Of a stretch of 64,000 nt of DNA, positions 24,001 to 33,700 are shown piece after piece; the stretch's first letter is position 1, and each line of letters opens with the position of its first letter. A program made the position numbers and the translations under genes. Under the pieces are notes generated by a model that was not told where the DNA came from, did no database searches, and saw nothing but the letters and a program-made list of their open reading frames with translations. Source of the stretch: Phoronis australis (lineage: Eukaryota; Phoronida; Phoronidae); the NCBI GenBank assembly GCA_002633005.1, contig NMRA01000467.1, positions 148,063-212,062 of the forward strand, in the 5' to 3' direction.

Positions 24001-26178
24001 AAACACTAGAAACAATGTTTGAAATATATTGGTAGTATGTTTGACGAAGATTTAGATTTCACGGACGAATGTGTGTTTTACTTGATTCAATCTTTTGCAG
24101 TATCCTTCGTGAGTTAATAAATAATATAAAACATCGACGCCTTGTTTTAATGTAACAAAGCAAATGCCAGCAGATGTCTATGGCCTAAAATTCGCTAGCA
24201 TTATTTTTACCAGCCAATTTAAGGCCGTGTTAACATGAATATTAAAGCTTTAATTACGTTGTCTAAATCTGAAGTTCGCTTTTTGGATGGAGCATGAGTT
24301 TTAATAACCTTGTCGCAAAGCTGTATACTAAATGTATATGTTTTGATGATTGTCTTCATACAGCTGGCTGATTAGCTAGAGTTTTAACCGCTTGTAAGTT
24401 AGTACATTTATATTTTTTTGCTTAGGGAAAGGTTTCCCTTTAAGTTTCCCTAATTTATTAAGCGATCTAGATGTAGTAATACTTCTCATCAGGCTCTGTG
24501 GTCTAATATTGGTTAAAGTGTTGTTTAGCAGTGTCCCGAATTCTATACATTCTATACATTTTTACATGTCAAAAATAATTACAAAATGTTGTTTCATAAA
24601 TGCAGACTTGCACATAGAAGTGAATCAGTTTTGCCAGCAATGGAACACGAATGAGCCTATTTGATAGAACTTATGGCTCACAGATAAATCTAATACAAAC
24701 ACGATACGAATGCATGATGTAAAATCAAAGTTCAGATTGATATCTCGTCGCCTGGTGGTTTTCCACATATTGTAAATACACACACAAACATCTTCCGACG
24801 CTCATCACACGAGTTTCCGAAAGAAAAATGATCATAACGACCGAACGCCGAGCGGTTATCTGGAGATTATTGGGAGCGTAGACCGGGCGTCGACGTCGAA
24901 ATCATCACTCGGTGCATCTTTGGGCAAACTTATTATTTTTTTCAGGCTCTCAGTCTATTTTCTCAAGTAGTCCAGTTTATATTGACGGAGATCATGCGTC
25001 GGCGGATCATCAGTCGAAGTCTTAGGCCATCGACGGCCGATATTTCATTTCCTCTCCGTTGCATCAGCCGGAACGTCGAACTATATAGCGTCAGTTTTTC
25101 ATTAAGTCTTGGCCACGTATCAGCAACAGTGCTATAGTCGCTGATGTTGGGAAATGGCCCAGCCGATCCCGCCAATTGAGTTCGAGGAATCGGGAGTAGC
25201 GGTTAGAAAAGATGTGTAAAGGGGATGCTACTTCGAAGTCGGTCGAACAATGAGCCGTTGATCGAACAATTGTGCCAACGTCCTGTGATCTGTGAAATCG
25301 GTCGAGCGACGGAACAAGTTCACCTTTGTCCGACGGTGATTTCTTCCACCGACACCCGGCTCACGACGCAAAGGCGGTCCAAGATTTTGAGATGGGGGAG
25401 GGGCTGGGCAGAGTATTAGCCGTGACTTTGCCCGTCAGACATTTGGACCCCCGAACTGCCAAATGTAATCTGGGTCATGGCCCCCTCTAAATGCGCCACT
25501 GTCAGACGTGCCCCACAATCGCCCGATAGCCGATCTGCGTCGGAAACTTTATGCAGCGATGACGGCAGAGGTTTACTACTCAAATACTCGGATCTAAAAA
25601 ATCGTCCGTTCATCTTAGGTATCGGGATAGAGCTTGCAGTCAGAGCGAGATCGACCGACCATCGCTCCATAAGTGACCAAAACTTCTTGTTTAGTCAACA
25701 ATTTTACATTTTAACTTACCTCAGTCACGATGGTGTTTGTAAAAACCGACCTATCGTAAGTCCATCTGTTGCATTTTTTAGTCTCTGTCGAATTTTCAAA
25801 CCAAATGCCACTGATGTTTTTGTCATAAAGTAGACACTCGTTCAACTGCCATTGTCCATTCTTTTCCTCCCAGGGTATCGACTTGTTAAGTAAAAATTCC
25901 CTCGATTGGTTCTCTTTATCCGCTACAAAGCAATGATGAGACGGAAGTCCTGCATAAAACACATTTCCCATGTTGTGGAACGCCGTTGCTATGGGAATAA
26001 GACATAGTAAAAATATCTGCAGCTTCTGTGCTTTGCCGAAAGATCCGATTTTTCTCAAGTAAAACTCGAACTCATTCGCGTTTTCAGGATGGTGATCCTC
26101 TTCTATAGGTTTTGGACTAGGCTTCCCTTCAATATTTTTTATTACGACATCCTTGTTATTATCGTACGCGTTAGACAT
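8842..26178 (-). CDS. SLC22-family organic ion transporter (MFS), complete 8-exon gene
   Basis: Predicted 12-helix plasma-membrane transporter of organic cations, anions or zwitterions. Exons: 25720-26178, 19426-19529, 15064-15218, 13469-13637, 11884-12016, 10541-10838, 9362-9543, 8842-9000; every junction keeps frame and the product is 552 residues, typical for SLC22. Seen: TM1 near 53-75; a large extracellular loop (76-160) with Cys83, Cys115, Cys136, Cys158 and N-glycosylation sites at Asn98, Asn121, Asn129; EWNLVCD at 153-159; the MFS signature GDLSDRFGRR at 183-192; SPRWL after TM6; a second GRR before TM9; PETHGR at 527-532 after TM12. The start is the first ATG, with an in-frame TGA five codons upstream. 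The TM11 position that is Asp in classical OCTs is Arg488 here, as in OATs, so the substrate class is open. Intron 5 uses a GC donor, and the stop codon overlaps a GTGAGT donor. Family is confident; the paralogue is not. Confidence 0.93.
9362..9543 (-). CDS. SLC22-like transporter exon 7
   Basis: 182 nt. Encodes residues 440-500: TM10, the conserved TSEVYPTSIRTIGLG segment and the first half of TM11 with WARAGGMIAPYI, where Arg488 sits at the substrate-selectivity position. GTGAGT donor, phase 0. Confidence 0.93.
9626..9692. repeat. 13-bp inverted repeat with G-rich loop
   Basis: ATGGGCGACGCAC at 9626-9638 is perfectly inverted at 9680-9692 around a 41-nt loop containing GGGGGTTGGGGGG. In transporter intron 6; probably a degraded foldback element. 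Confidence 0.7.
9787..10096 (+). mobile_element. LTR-retrotransposon remnant: LTR plus primer-binding site
   Basis: About 291 bp bounded by TGTGACGG (9787) and TGTTACA (10077) looks like an LTR with TG..CA ends. Two bases later TGGCGCCCAACATGG (10080-10094) matches the start of a tRNA-Lys-type primer-binding site. No gag or pol frame follows and no second LTR was seen. It lies in transporter intron 6, opposite to the gene. Confidence 0.6.
10541..10838 (-). CDS. SLC22-like transporter exon 6
   Basis: 298 nt. Encodes the loop DPLRYPNMRMTTL and TM7 to TM9, with GRR between TM8 and TM9. Ends in phase 1 at GTAGGT. Confidence 0.92.
10839..11883 (-). other. Transporter intron 5, GC-AG type
   Basis: Donor CTG then GCAAGT at 11883-11878, acceptor TTTTCAG at 10839. 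Phase 0 on both sides; no GT donor nearby restores the frame. Contains a MITE (11369-11771) and an imperfect foldback (about 11070-11153). Confidence 0.75.
11369..11771. mobile_element. MITE with about 40-bp terminal inverted repeats (GGGCCC family)
   Basis: The left end GGGCCCGGTCTCTAATCTTT and the right end read in reverse, GGGCCCAGTCTCCAATCTTT, match, and similarity continues for about 40 bp including ACTCGAAA. The interior is rich in CTCGAAA words. Non-coding, 403 bp. Confidence 0.75.
11884..12016 (-). CDS. SLC22-like transporter exon 5
   Basis: 133 nt. Encodes the cytosolic loop after TM6 with SPRWL and a basic helix (LIKAAKRNE). The acceptor is TTAG at 12018-12017; the alternative TACAG a few bases downstream would create a stop codon. 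The 3' boundary is a GC donor (CTG then GCAAGT), phase 0. Confidence 0.88.
12638..12792. repeat. 31-bp tandem repeat, 5 copies
   Basis: Unit TTAAGTCGTCCCTTAACCAT plus TGATACAATAG; five head-to-tail copies with one or two changes each. In transporter intron 4 (12017-13468), otherwise featureless. Confidence 0.97.
13469..13637 (-). CDS. SLC22-like transporter exon 4
   Basis: 169 nt. Encodes TM5 and TM6 (RIFAG, then a Gly-rich helix, then ARDWWILSLATSVPM). The phase 1 start joins exon 3 to give Leu-Gln-Glu-Trp; it ends in phase 2 at GTGAGT. Confidence 0.93.
13724..13846. repeat. Small foldback, CTTTTGAGACGC ends
   Basis: CTTTTGAGACGC near 13728 is inverted as GCGTCTCTCAAAAG near 13831-13844, with one base extra. 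About 120 bp in transporter intron 3 (13638-15063). Confidence 0.5.
14536..14744. mobile_element. MITE, GGCC/GTCC-N-TTCCAAGAAA termini
   Basis: GTCCGTTCCAAGAAACCAAC at the left is inverted at the right (GGCCCATTCCAAGAAAAC in reverse). 209 bp, AT-rich, with AAATTTAAGATTTGTC words inside. The same words occur at the right edge of the window. Confidence 0.65.
15064..15218 (-). CDS. SLC22-like transporter exon 3
   Basis: 155 nt. Completes Arg188 and continues FGRR, TM3 and TM4 (motif FSPNYIVFTTVRFFVGFGTG). Ends in phase 1 at GTAAGAG. Open reading frames running on past 15064 are intronic read-through. Confidence 0.93.
15556..15733. repeat. 37-bp tandem repeat, about 5 copies
   Basis: Unit begins ATTGCTTGTGACCAGCCTTC and contains GGCTACATAGTCT. 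In transporter intron 2. Confidence 0.97.
16477..16490. other. Unknown base and poly-C run
   Basis: A single N followed by 13 C residues, probably an unresolved homopolymer length. Confidence 0.9.
18935..19034. repeat. 50-bp direct duplication
   Basis: Two identical adjacent 50-bp units beginning ACTAAAATACATCAGGAATC, apart from the last bases. Confidence 0.97.
19426..19529 (-). CDS. SLC22-like transporter exon 2
   Basis: 104 nt. Encodes residues 154-187 and part of Arg188: the WNLVCD end of the extracellular loop, TM2 and the start of the MFS loop signature GDLSDR. CAG acceptor, GTAAG donor, phase 2. Confidence 0.93.
21897..22140 (+). pseudogene. Frameshifted THAP-domain remnant
   Basis: THAP is a C2CH zinc-finger DNA-binding domain found in THAP proteins and P-element-type transposases. 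Seen: first Cys codon at 21903 and second at 21916 (after one extra base), followed by SNS, FKFPEH, the invariant Trp in KWHRFVRR, then in another frame LCSAHF with Cys at 22061 and His at 22070, and a nearby CF. About 48 codons separate the Cys pair from Cys-x2-His, as expected. Two frameshifts and a TGA at 22049 break it. The longer frame from 21700 joins unrelated sequence in front. No transposase core follows. It lies opposite to the transporter within intron 1. Confidence 0.75.
24790..25400. other. CpG-rich patch in transporter intron 1
   Basis: CG dinucleotides are visibly denser here than in flanking sequence (for example CCGGGCGTCGACGTCG near 24882). It lies 0.3-0.9 kb downstream of exon 1, so it could be promoter-proximal or a young insertion. 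Confidence 0.4.
25478..25502. mobile_element. hAT-like end, reverse orientation
   Basis: Read on the minus strand: CAGTGGCGCATTTAGAGGGG, close to the hAT-type CAGTGGCGGATC end. A G-rich block lies about 100 bp away (25392-25410). Limits not resolved. Confidence 0.4.
25720..26178 (-). CDS. SLC22-like transporter exon 1
   Basis: Encodes residues 1-153: cytosolic N-terminus with an acidic stretch, TM1 (about 53-75) and most of the large extracellular loop with three Asn-X-Ser/Thr sites and three cysteines. It ends after GAG at a GTAAGT donor, phase 0. ATG at 26178-26176; in-frame TGA at 26193-26191. Confidence 0.93.
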
Positions 26179-26604
26179 GTTATTCAGCGTTCAACACAAC
26201 GAACGTTAGGTAAACTGTTGAGCTCGAACGCGTCCTAACTACACACTTCGCAGATTCCTGACTTCTGTGCAATCTGTACTGCGCACTCGACGCGCTGTTC
26301 TAAATACAGAATAGAGCCGTCAAGATGCGATAACATGCCTAGGTGTATACTGTACGTTACCGACTGCCAATCAATCGTAATTCATCTTCTTGTCTTAATT
26401 TTGACAGGGTGGCAAAAACCTGCTCAAATCGTAACAGGTAGACACTTTCAAACAAACTTATCGTTTGCAGAAACAAATTTCTGCGTTCAATTCTTTGGTA
26501 TCAGTGTTAAAATTTAGTGTATATGTATTTGTTTGTACGGTACGCGAATAGAAATAGTACGTTACTAGGCTTATACCTGAAGGCTAATATGCACGGCAGA
26601 TGGT

Positions 26605-26670
<66 letters not shown>

Positions 26671-27682
26671 AATATATATAAGACCATTCCAATGTATGTC
26701 AGTGAATCGGCAGCCTCTAATTTTGGAGCACTAACACCTATTAGCGAACAACCATTTTCTAGTGAAACCAAGGAGGAAGTTAGGGTGCAGCTGTTTGAAT
26801 GAAGGCCTAGTTATTTGTTAGCAGTTGTGGAACTTCCTGTGGTTTCAATTACTGACCAGACTACTGAATAAAAATATTAGTATGGATAAAAAATAAAGGA
26901 CACGAAGACAGCTGGGTGTGATTAGTGCCTTGAGCTCTTTATTAAAGAACACAGTAATTCGTTAACGGTTGCATGGGCTAAAATGCGCCAAAACAGTTCC
27001 ACGAAAATATAAGGTTCAAGTAGACAGGTTGGTCTGATTAGGAGTTTGAGGCCGGGCATTCAATTTTTCAACTTCCTTGTGGTCAAAACAACTTGAACAC
27101 TATCGCGAACTTTGATAACTTTTTACACAGCATGAATCTTATCAGCAAGTCTGTGTATTTAGGCCAAATATTTACAAAATTAAAGAATTTAACATTGATT
27201 AAAACATCTTCTGAATAAACTTATATTAAAAGGCACATTGAGGGCTGACAAGTTGGAAATAAACCTGATTTTCAAGTAAGTGGAAGCTTTTCACAACAAA
27301 CTCATGTTGTAGAAAAAGAATAATTTTCACCCTTTTCAGTCTTTCAGTTGCAATCTTTGAAAATAGATAAATAATATTTTTTCACCATTTGAACACCAAA
27401 AAACACACACACTTAGTATATTGAACCACAATAAATATTCATTTATTCACAATCTTTGGTAGCAAAAACATAGTTACATAAAATATTTACACAGAATGTA
27501 ATGAGAAACAATTGAGTAAGACCCCATCGATAACGAATTGAACTTTGTCACTTTATCTAAACTATCACAGGTTATCAAATAAACACGAAGGATAAGAGAA
27601 CATAAAACTATTAATTAAATGAAATATGGTTACAAAATCAAGCATTCCAACAGGTTACAAGCTTGCGTTTAGATAAGGGTCG
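26179..27682. other. Intergenic region between CFAP74 and the SLC22 gene
   Basis: Both genes read leftwards, so this holds the CFAP74 3'UTR and the transporter promoter/5'UTR. A minus-strand AATAAA near 27442 is a candidate CFAP74 polyadenylation signal. No TATA-like box stands out before 26178. Confidence 0.6.
26605..26680. repeat. (AC)n followed by (TA)n microsatellite
   Basis: About 53 bp of AC repeats followed by about 23 bp of TA repeats, roughly 430 bp upstream of the transporter start. Confidence 0.97.
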
Positions 27683-27796
27683 TTACTCTAAGATGTCTGT
27701 CACTGTTCCGACTCTAGCCCGCAGAATGACATTATAGAATTCTGCGATGTCACCTTTCACTGTCAGAAGAATGTTGGAGTCTACAGTCTGACTGGG
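27683..27796 (-). CDS. CFAP74: CFAP74 terminal exon
   Basis: 114 nt including the TAA stop at 27685-27683. Encodes LLTVKGDIAEFYNVILRARV and a short tail TVTDILE, matching the human C-terminus LRGDVKETYKVTFVAHVL. Confidence 0.93.
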   Translation of the reverse strand, partial: PSQTVDSNILLTVKGDIAEFYNVILRARVGTVTDILE

Positions 27797-30700
27797 CTGG
27801 AAGGAAAGAATTGTTATCAAATGAACTGTGTCATATGCTGCCATTTTGGTTGATGTGAATTCTAAGGATAAATGATCAGTCTAATTGCATCACCATTCAT
27901 AACGTAACTCATCATAAACTTCTTTTTGTTATTCATCAAGGTTCAGTGCTACAACTGTATAAGTTATCACAATTGAATGATAAATCACATCAACAATTGA
28001 TATGAATTTTTAATCATTTACACCACATCATACCATTCATAGGAATTCTTAGAAATGAATCATAAATTACGAATTTACCAAAAAAAATCATCATAAATTA
28101 CGATCAACCAAAATTCCCTGTACTAATGGCAAACTAAATAAATAATAAACAACAAAATTTTAATCTACTACCAGCATGATTTTTTACTTTAAAGATGTCA
28201 TAAAACAAGTGGAAAAGTTTCCATAATTTACAACAAAATAATCAGCCATTGAAAAATGGAACTATTGTTAATTATTTTTATGCGTGACATGTTATTTTTA
28301 TGTAGATTATGCGGAGAATTCAACCATAGTTGCTTGCTGACGAATGTTTACAAAAGTGGAGTTACCTGTAGCACCAGCATGTACTAAAAAGCTCCAAGCT
28401 AAATTGTGCACAACAGTAATTTGATGGAGTAGCTGAGTTATAGCTCATAAGATTGTTTTGTATAATCCAGGTAACTTTTACATACAATTTATCTATTGTC
28501 TCAGGAAACAACACTACTCACATCATGGCCAACAGGCGGCGTCCAGGTAAAGGTTATAGCTCTCTTGGTACCTGCTTCTAACATTCCCTGTAAATAGATA
28601 TGACCACACAACCGTCTCATACAGTATTCATCTGTAGCTCAATGTATATTAACTATATATTGTATATTAACTACATATTGTACACTAACTATATATTGTA
28701 TATTAACTACATATTGTATATTAACTACATATTGTATATTAACTACATATTGTACACTAACTTTATATTGTATATTAACTATACATTGTATATTGACTAT
28801 ACATTGTATATTAACTACATATTGTACATTAACTATATAATGTACATTAACTATATATTGTATATTAACTACCTATAGTATATTAACTATATATTGTATA
28901 TTAACTACATATTGTATATTATATTTAACATTAACTAATACATTGGACATTGCCCTCATTGCACATCCTTGATTAATCAAAACTGCATTTTAGATGTCCT
29001 GACTCAACAGCAATCCCCATATTTTTGAAATTCTAAATTAAATATTCAGTACTTGTGTTGGCAAGTATCAGTATTGTTTATAAATATTTAACATTTTAAA
29101 TCTTTCACAAATAAAAATACAGTTTGCTGATTTGATATTTTTAAATCCATGCTCCAGATGAGATTTGGACTTAAAATAGCAACTATCAAAGTTGTCACCT
29201 TTGACAGAAAAATCTTTTTACATATTAATTAAAATAGTAAACAAAAACCTATCCCCAACATGAAAAATGCAGTTACATCAATGTCTTTTTAAGTTCTTTA
29301 CTTTGCTCTGGAAACAAATAACTAAAGGCAGCCTGGTACACATACCAGACGCACGCAGGGCACGAATGTGGACCCATTGCATTTATCACCTGGAATCTCT
29401 TTTATGCTTCAATAGCTAAAACAGAGCTGAGGAGAGACCTGCCCCAGTGATAAGCGATCCCACAACCTTGAGTAAAGGAAGCGCACACTTATTCCACTAA
29501 GCCACACTGCCTCCTTGCTTTGCTCTGAACACCTGGTACCCTTTCTTAAAGGTTAAGTAAGTCAAAAAATGGTCTCAATTTCAAACTTGAGTAATCTCAA
29601 ACATTATTAAATCTACAGTTACAAAGTGGTTTTCAAATAAACTGGACTACATCCAAATTCCTTAAAGTTTCGAAGAACAAAATTATAAACTAAATATCCA
29701 TTTCTTTTCAACTACAACACATTGCAATTCCAACAAATTCTCAACAAAATCTTGGCAGGTAATGCTATACATACTTTGCTGAAATTGCAACAGCTTTGTT
29801 TTCAAGTTAATTCACTAATGCACAATTAGCACTAGGCGCAATAACTTCGCATTAAATTCTTACTTTCACTTTGACAAAAATGCGATAATTCCTGCAAGAA
29901 ATTTGCTCAAGTTTGGCAGAGTCTGACAGAATTCTGTCAAAGTTTGCCAGGTTCATTTTGAAAATTACTGCACCACGAAAATGAGATACATACCTTTGGA
30001 GGGTCAAGCTGAAATCCCTTGGCATTAATCACGTTTGTATTTTCAAACAAAAATTCGCCATTCTGTAATTTCAAAACAATAAATGTAAAATGTGAATAGA
30101 ATGGTATACGTATTACAGTTGCAATTAGAGAAATAGTTGCATTCATTTATTAATAAGAAAAAATTTTAACTCAAGCAAGCATGAATAAAGTATCCAGCTA
30201 CAAATTGTATACCATTAAATGAGTGACCAGTGATTTCACCACTAACACATCAACACATGAGCATTAGATTGATAGTATTAATGATAACATATTCATAAAA
30301 CCATACCATTTCTAAAACTTATTTTGGTAAGATCAACTCAGTAATTAAAACAAACATCAATATCAATAACATTAAGAGGTGATATGAACAAAATTAAAGA
30401 CTTCAATCTTGGTCCAACAGGAAACATAATCCATTACGTAAATGTAAAACAAGCCATTTCAAATATTGATAATTTCACATCCAGCAGACAAAAATGATTG
30501 TCATGTCACAAATTGCTTCTCAAGTAAATGCTACGTGTTTTTTCACACACTACAATGACGGCATTCAAAAGGTGAAACACGGTTACTGTAGTTAGTGATA
30601 AATAAAACGTGCAAAAGCATCAAGCTACCTGATTTTTCCCAGGCTGTGAGCATTCATTATGATAGGATCAAAATGTGCAAGGAACATGGAATAGAATAAG

Positions 30701-33700
30701 CAGACCAGTTGTTAGCAAGTCACACAATGCAGACAAAGACACACACAGACAGGAGATACCAGGGGCTGATGGGACCCAAAGTTAATACAAAAGCCAGGTT
30801 TAGAGAAAGGGAACATCTGGGTGAGTTGGGTCCCTAAGTTTATTCAAAACAACCAATAGGTTTAAAACTTTGGGGATCTAATGTGTGATAAACATGTGGC
30901 CAGTAAGCACTAAGTAATTATGAGGGTAATCAGATTACTATCATGTCTTGAGTATACTGCAGCCATAAATGGATTGCATTGAAATTGACTAAACTGTGGT
31001 GCTAAGGTTTAATGAATTTAAACAACTGTTGAATGTGGTGTTCTTTATGTTAAAACATTTAGTTTTCAAGAAATCAACTCTCAGTATCAACAACATTCAA
31101 TTTTTAATGTCTGTTATAAGTTCCCAGTGAAAGTACAACCCAACTATTTTGTTATTAAACAAATACTGGTCCTGAAGAACGCAATATTGCAAATGACCAG
31201 GAAAACATTATGTAAAAGTTAACGTGGATTAGGAGTTTTAATTAACATGTAACTAAAATATTGAATTGTCACAGCACTTTTTAATTTGAAAATACCATTT
31301 ATTAGTAGTTTGGGCGAGTATTCATGTGACCAATGTGTTCATGTGTGATAAAACACAAGAACCACATACAAAATTTCTACAGTTTTGTCCAGGAGTATAA
31401 AATACTTTTGACCAAATCAATCTGAAGTGCTTGATTTTTGGACATAATTACTTTTATCCTACTGTATGCATCATAAAAATTACAGGGTTGAATCACTGTT
31501 GGGATTACAAAAACATATAATTCTAAGCGATAACGAACATTCATAAAAAAATTATTATTTTGCTGGTGATACAAAAGTGTTCTTAAAAAACTCACAGTTG
31601 GCTGAAAATGAAAAGAAAGAAAGACAAGAAAGAGTTTAGTGGTTACTTTCAGCATTAAGTCAAAGTCACAATGAATTAATTTCAACTCAACAGAAAAGTT
31701 GGCAGTAATTAGATATCAGTTAAGTTTGTGTAGGACCTTATTGACTAGTTAGTGTATTTGTAGTGAGTAAAAGTAATATTTTGTGAAAGTAGAACACAAT
31801 CATGTAAAATTTGATTTTTACTAATGTGACAAAAAATGGTACCAATAACACGTCCAAATATTGTGCGATACTTTTGTTCAAAATAAAATCTCAAAAACGC
31901 TGTTACAGTTTTTAAAGTTTCATTTTATGTTTGTTTTAAGCAACGTTCGAGAGAAAACTTTTAAAAAAAATTCCAACAGAATTTTGAGAAGAGTGCATAA
32001 AGTATGGTATCTGAAAGTTTCATGAATCGAATGAGCCATTTTTGAGATAACAGATGTTCCAAACCTTGCCAAATCAAGCCATTTTTCAAGGGTCCTACAT
32101 AACATAACATTTGTTCACACCATGACAAAACCCAATGCTATCCCCTTAAGTGCATGAAGCATGGACTGGTGAATATTCTGTAAGCATCTATTCACATCCA
32201 GGCTTTTGGACTATTGCGTTTTGGCCATTAAAACATATTAAATAAGTGATATGAATCGGGTCTTGTCTGAGCCTTCTACTTTGATAACATAATACCAACC
32301 ACCACTATCCAAGCCCATGGTTAGCAAATGGGAGATAGCATTGGTACTATAATACCAGTCAATGTACAACAACTTATTAACAAAAGGCAAGAGCATGCTT
32401 CCAATGAAAAGCATGCAAAATGCTATTTATCAGAACAATTTAAAATAAAATGTATTATATGAACACTAACTTCAACCACAGAGAGACAGAAACAGTGCCG
32501 TTGCTTTAAAGCAAAGCAAGTCTATGGCTGAAGCAACAGAAATGCATCAAAGCTGTGTGTATGTCAGTCACCCTCTAAAGAGGAGCCAAGGAAGAAACAA
32601 AAACCCACCTTCTTTTGACTGACAGCCATTGTCCTAACACAACCCACACTGATGTCTCTTGTGGCAGCTGAGTAGCCCTCGTCTGTTGGTACGCTAGTTA
32701 GAGTGAGTAAGAGAGGTGTTGGCGTCGGTTTGGCATCTTAAAACAAATGACAAAAATATCTGAAATTGTCAATTGCACACAACTGCACACAACTGCACAC
32801 ATTCATTCATAACTGGTACAAATGAAACAAGAAAAAAAGGATGATTTGAGTTATTTGACTGACTCACTTAGAAATGGCTTAACTATTATCAAGATTTTCA
32901 TATTAATTCAATAATTTAATCAAAATATTATATTAAGGAGCATGGAAAGATTTGTATAATCCACTTTGTTAGTAACAAATTGACAACTAATCTATTGTGG
33001 ATCATTCATACATCAGTATTTAATTTGTATAATCTAGTTTCTTAGTAACAAATTGACAACTAATCAATTGTGGATCATTCATACATCAGAATTTAATTTG
33101 TATAATCTAGTTTCTTAGTAACAAATTGACAACTAATCAATTGTGGATCATTCATACATCAGTATTTAATTTGTATAATCTAGTTTCTTAGTAACAAATT
33201 GACAACTAATCTATTGTGGATCATTCATACTTCAGTATTTAATTTGTATAATGTATAATGACAACTTATCAATTGTGGATCATTCATACATCAGTATTTA
33301 ATTTTTCAAAATTGTATAAAATTAGTCAACATAGTGGAACTTCCCCTCCCTCTATTAAGAACACTTCCAAAAATATTAATTTTACTTATTCCTTATCAAT
33401 GATTTCCAGCAACATTTCCAAAAAATTAAAAGCATTTGGCTGAGTGTAAACCCCCTTCTCTAGTAGAGGCTATTAAGTACAATACCTTTCAAAATGGTGG
33501 AATGAACGGGTGAGCCCATGGTAAGTATGATATAGCCAACAATCTATTTGAGGAAAACATTATCCACAAGGTCAAGCAGCAATATACAATACAAAAATAT
33601 ATTGCTAGTAATGATAAAACAAACTAATTTGCATTCTTACTTGATTCAGATGACAGTCTTGGTGAACATTCAATAAAAATGTTAGGTCACAAAATATGAC

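Larger units (their letters stand above)
19530..25719 (-). other. Transporter intron 1
   Basis: 6.2 kb phase 0 intron. Contains the antisense THAP remnant, a CpG-rich patch (24790-25400) and a hAT-like end; the remainder is AT-rich without recognised features. Confidence 0.8.

Noticed and set aside
28600-28878. 92-codon frame of YINYIL repeats
   Set aside because: Translation of an AT-rich minisatellite inside an intron.
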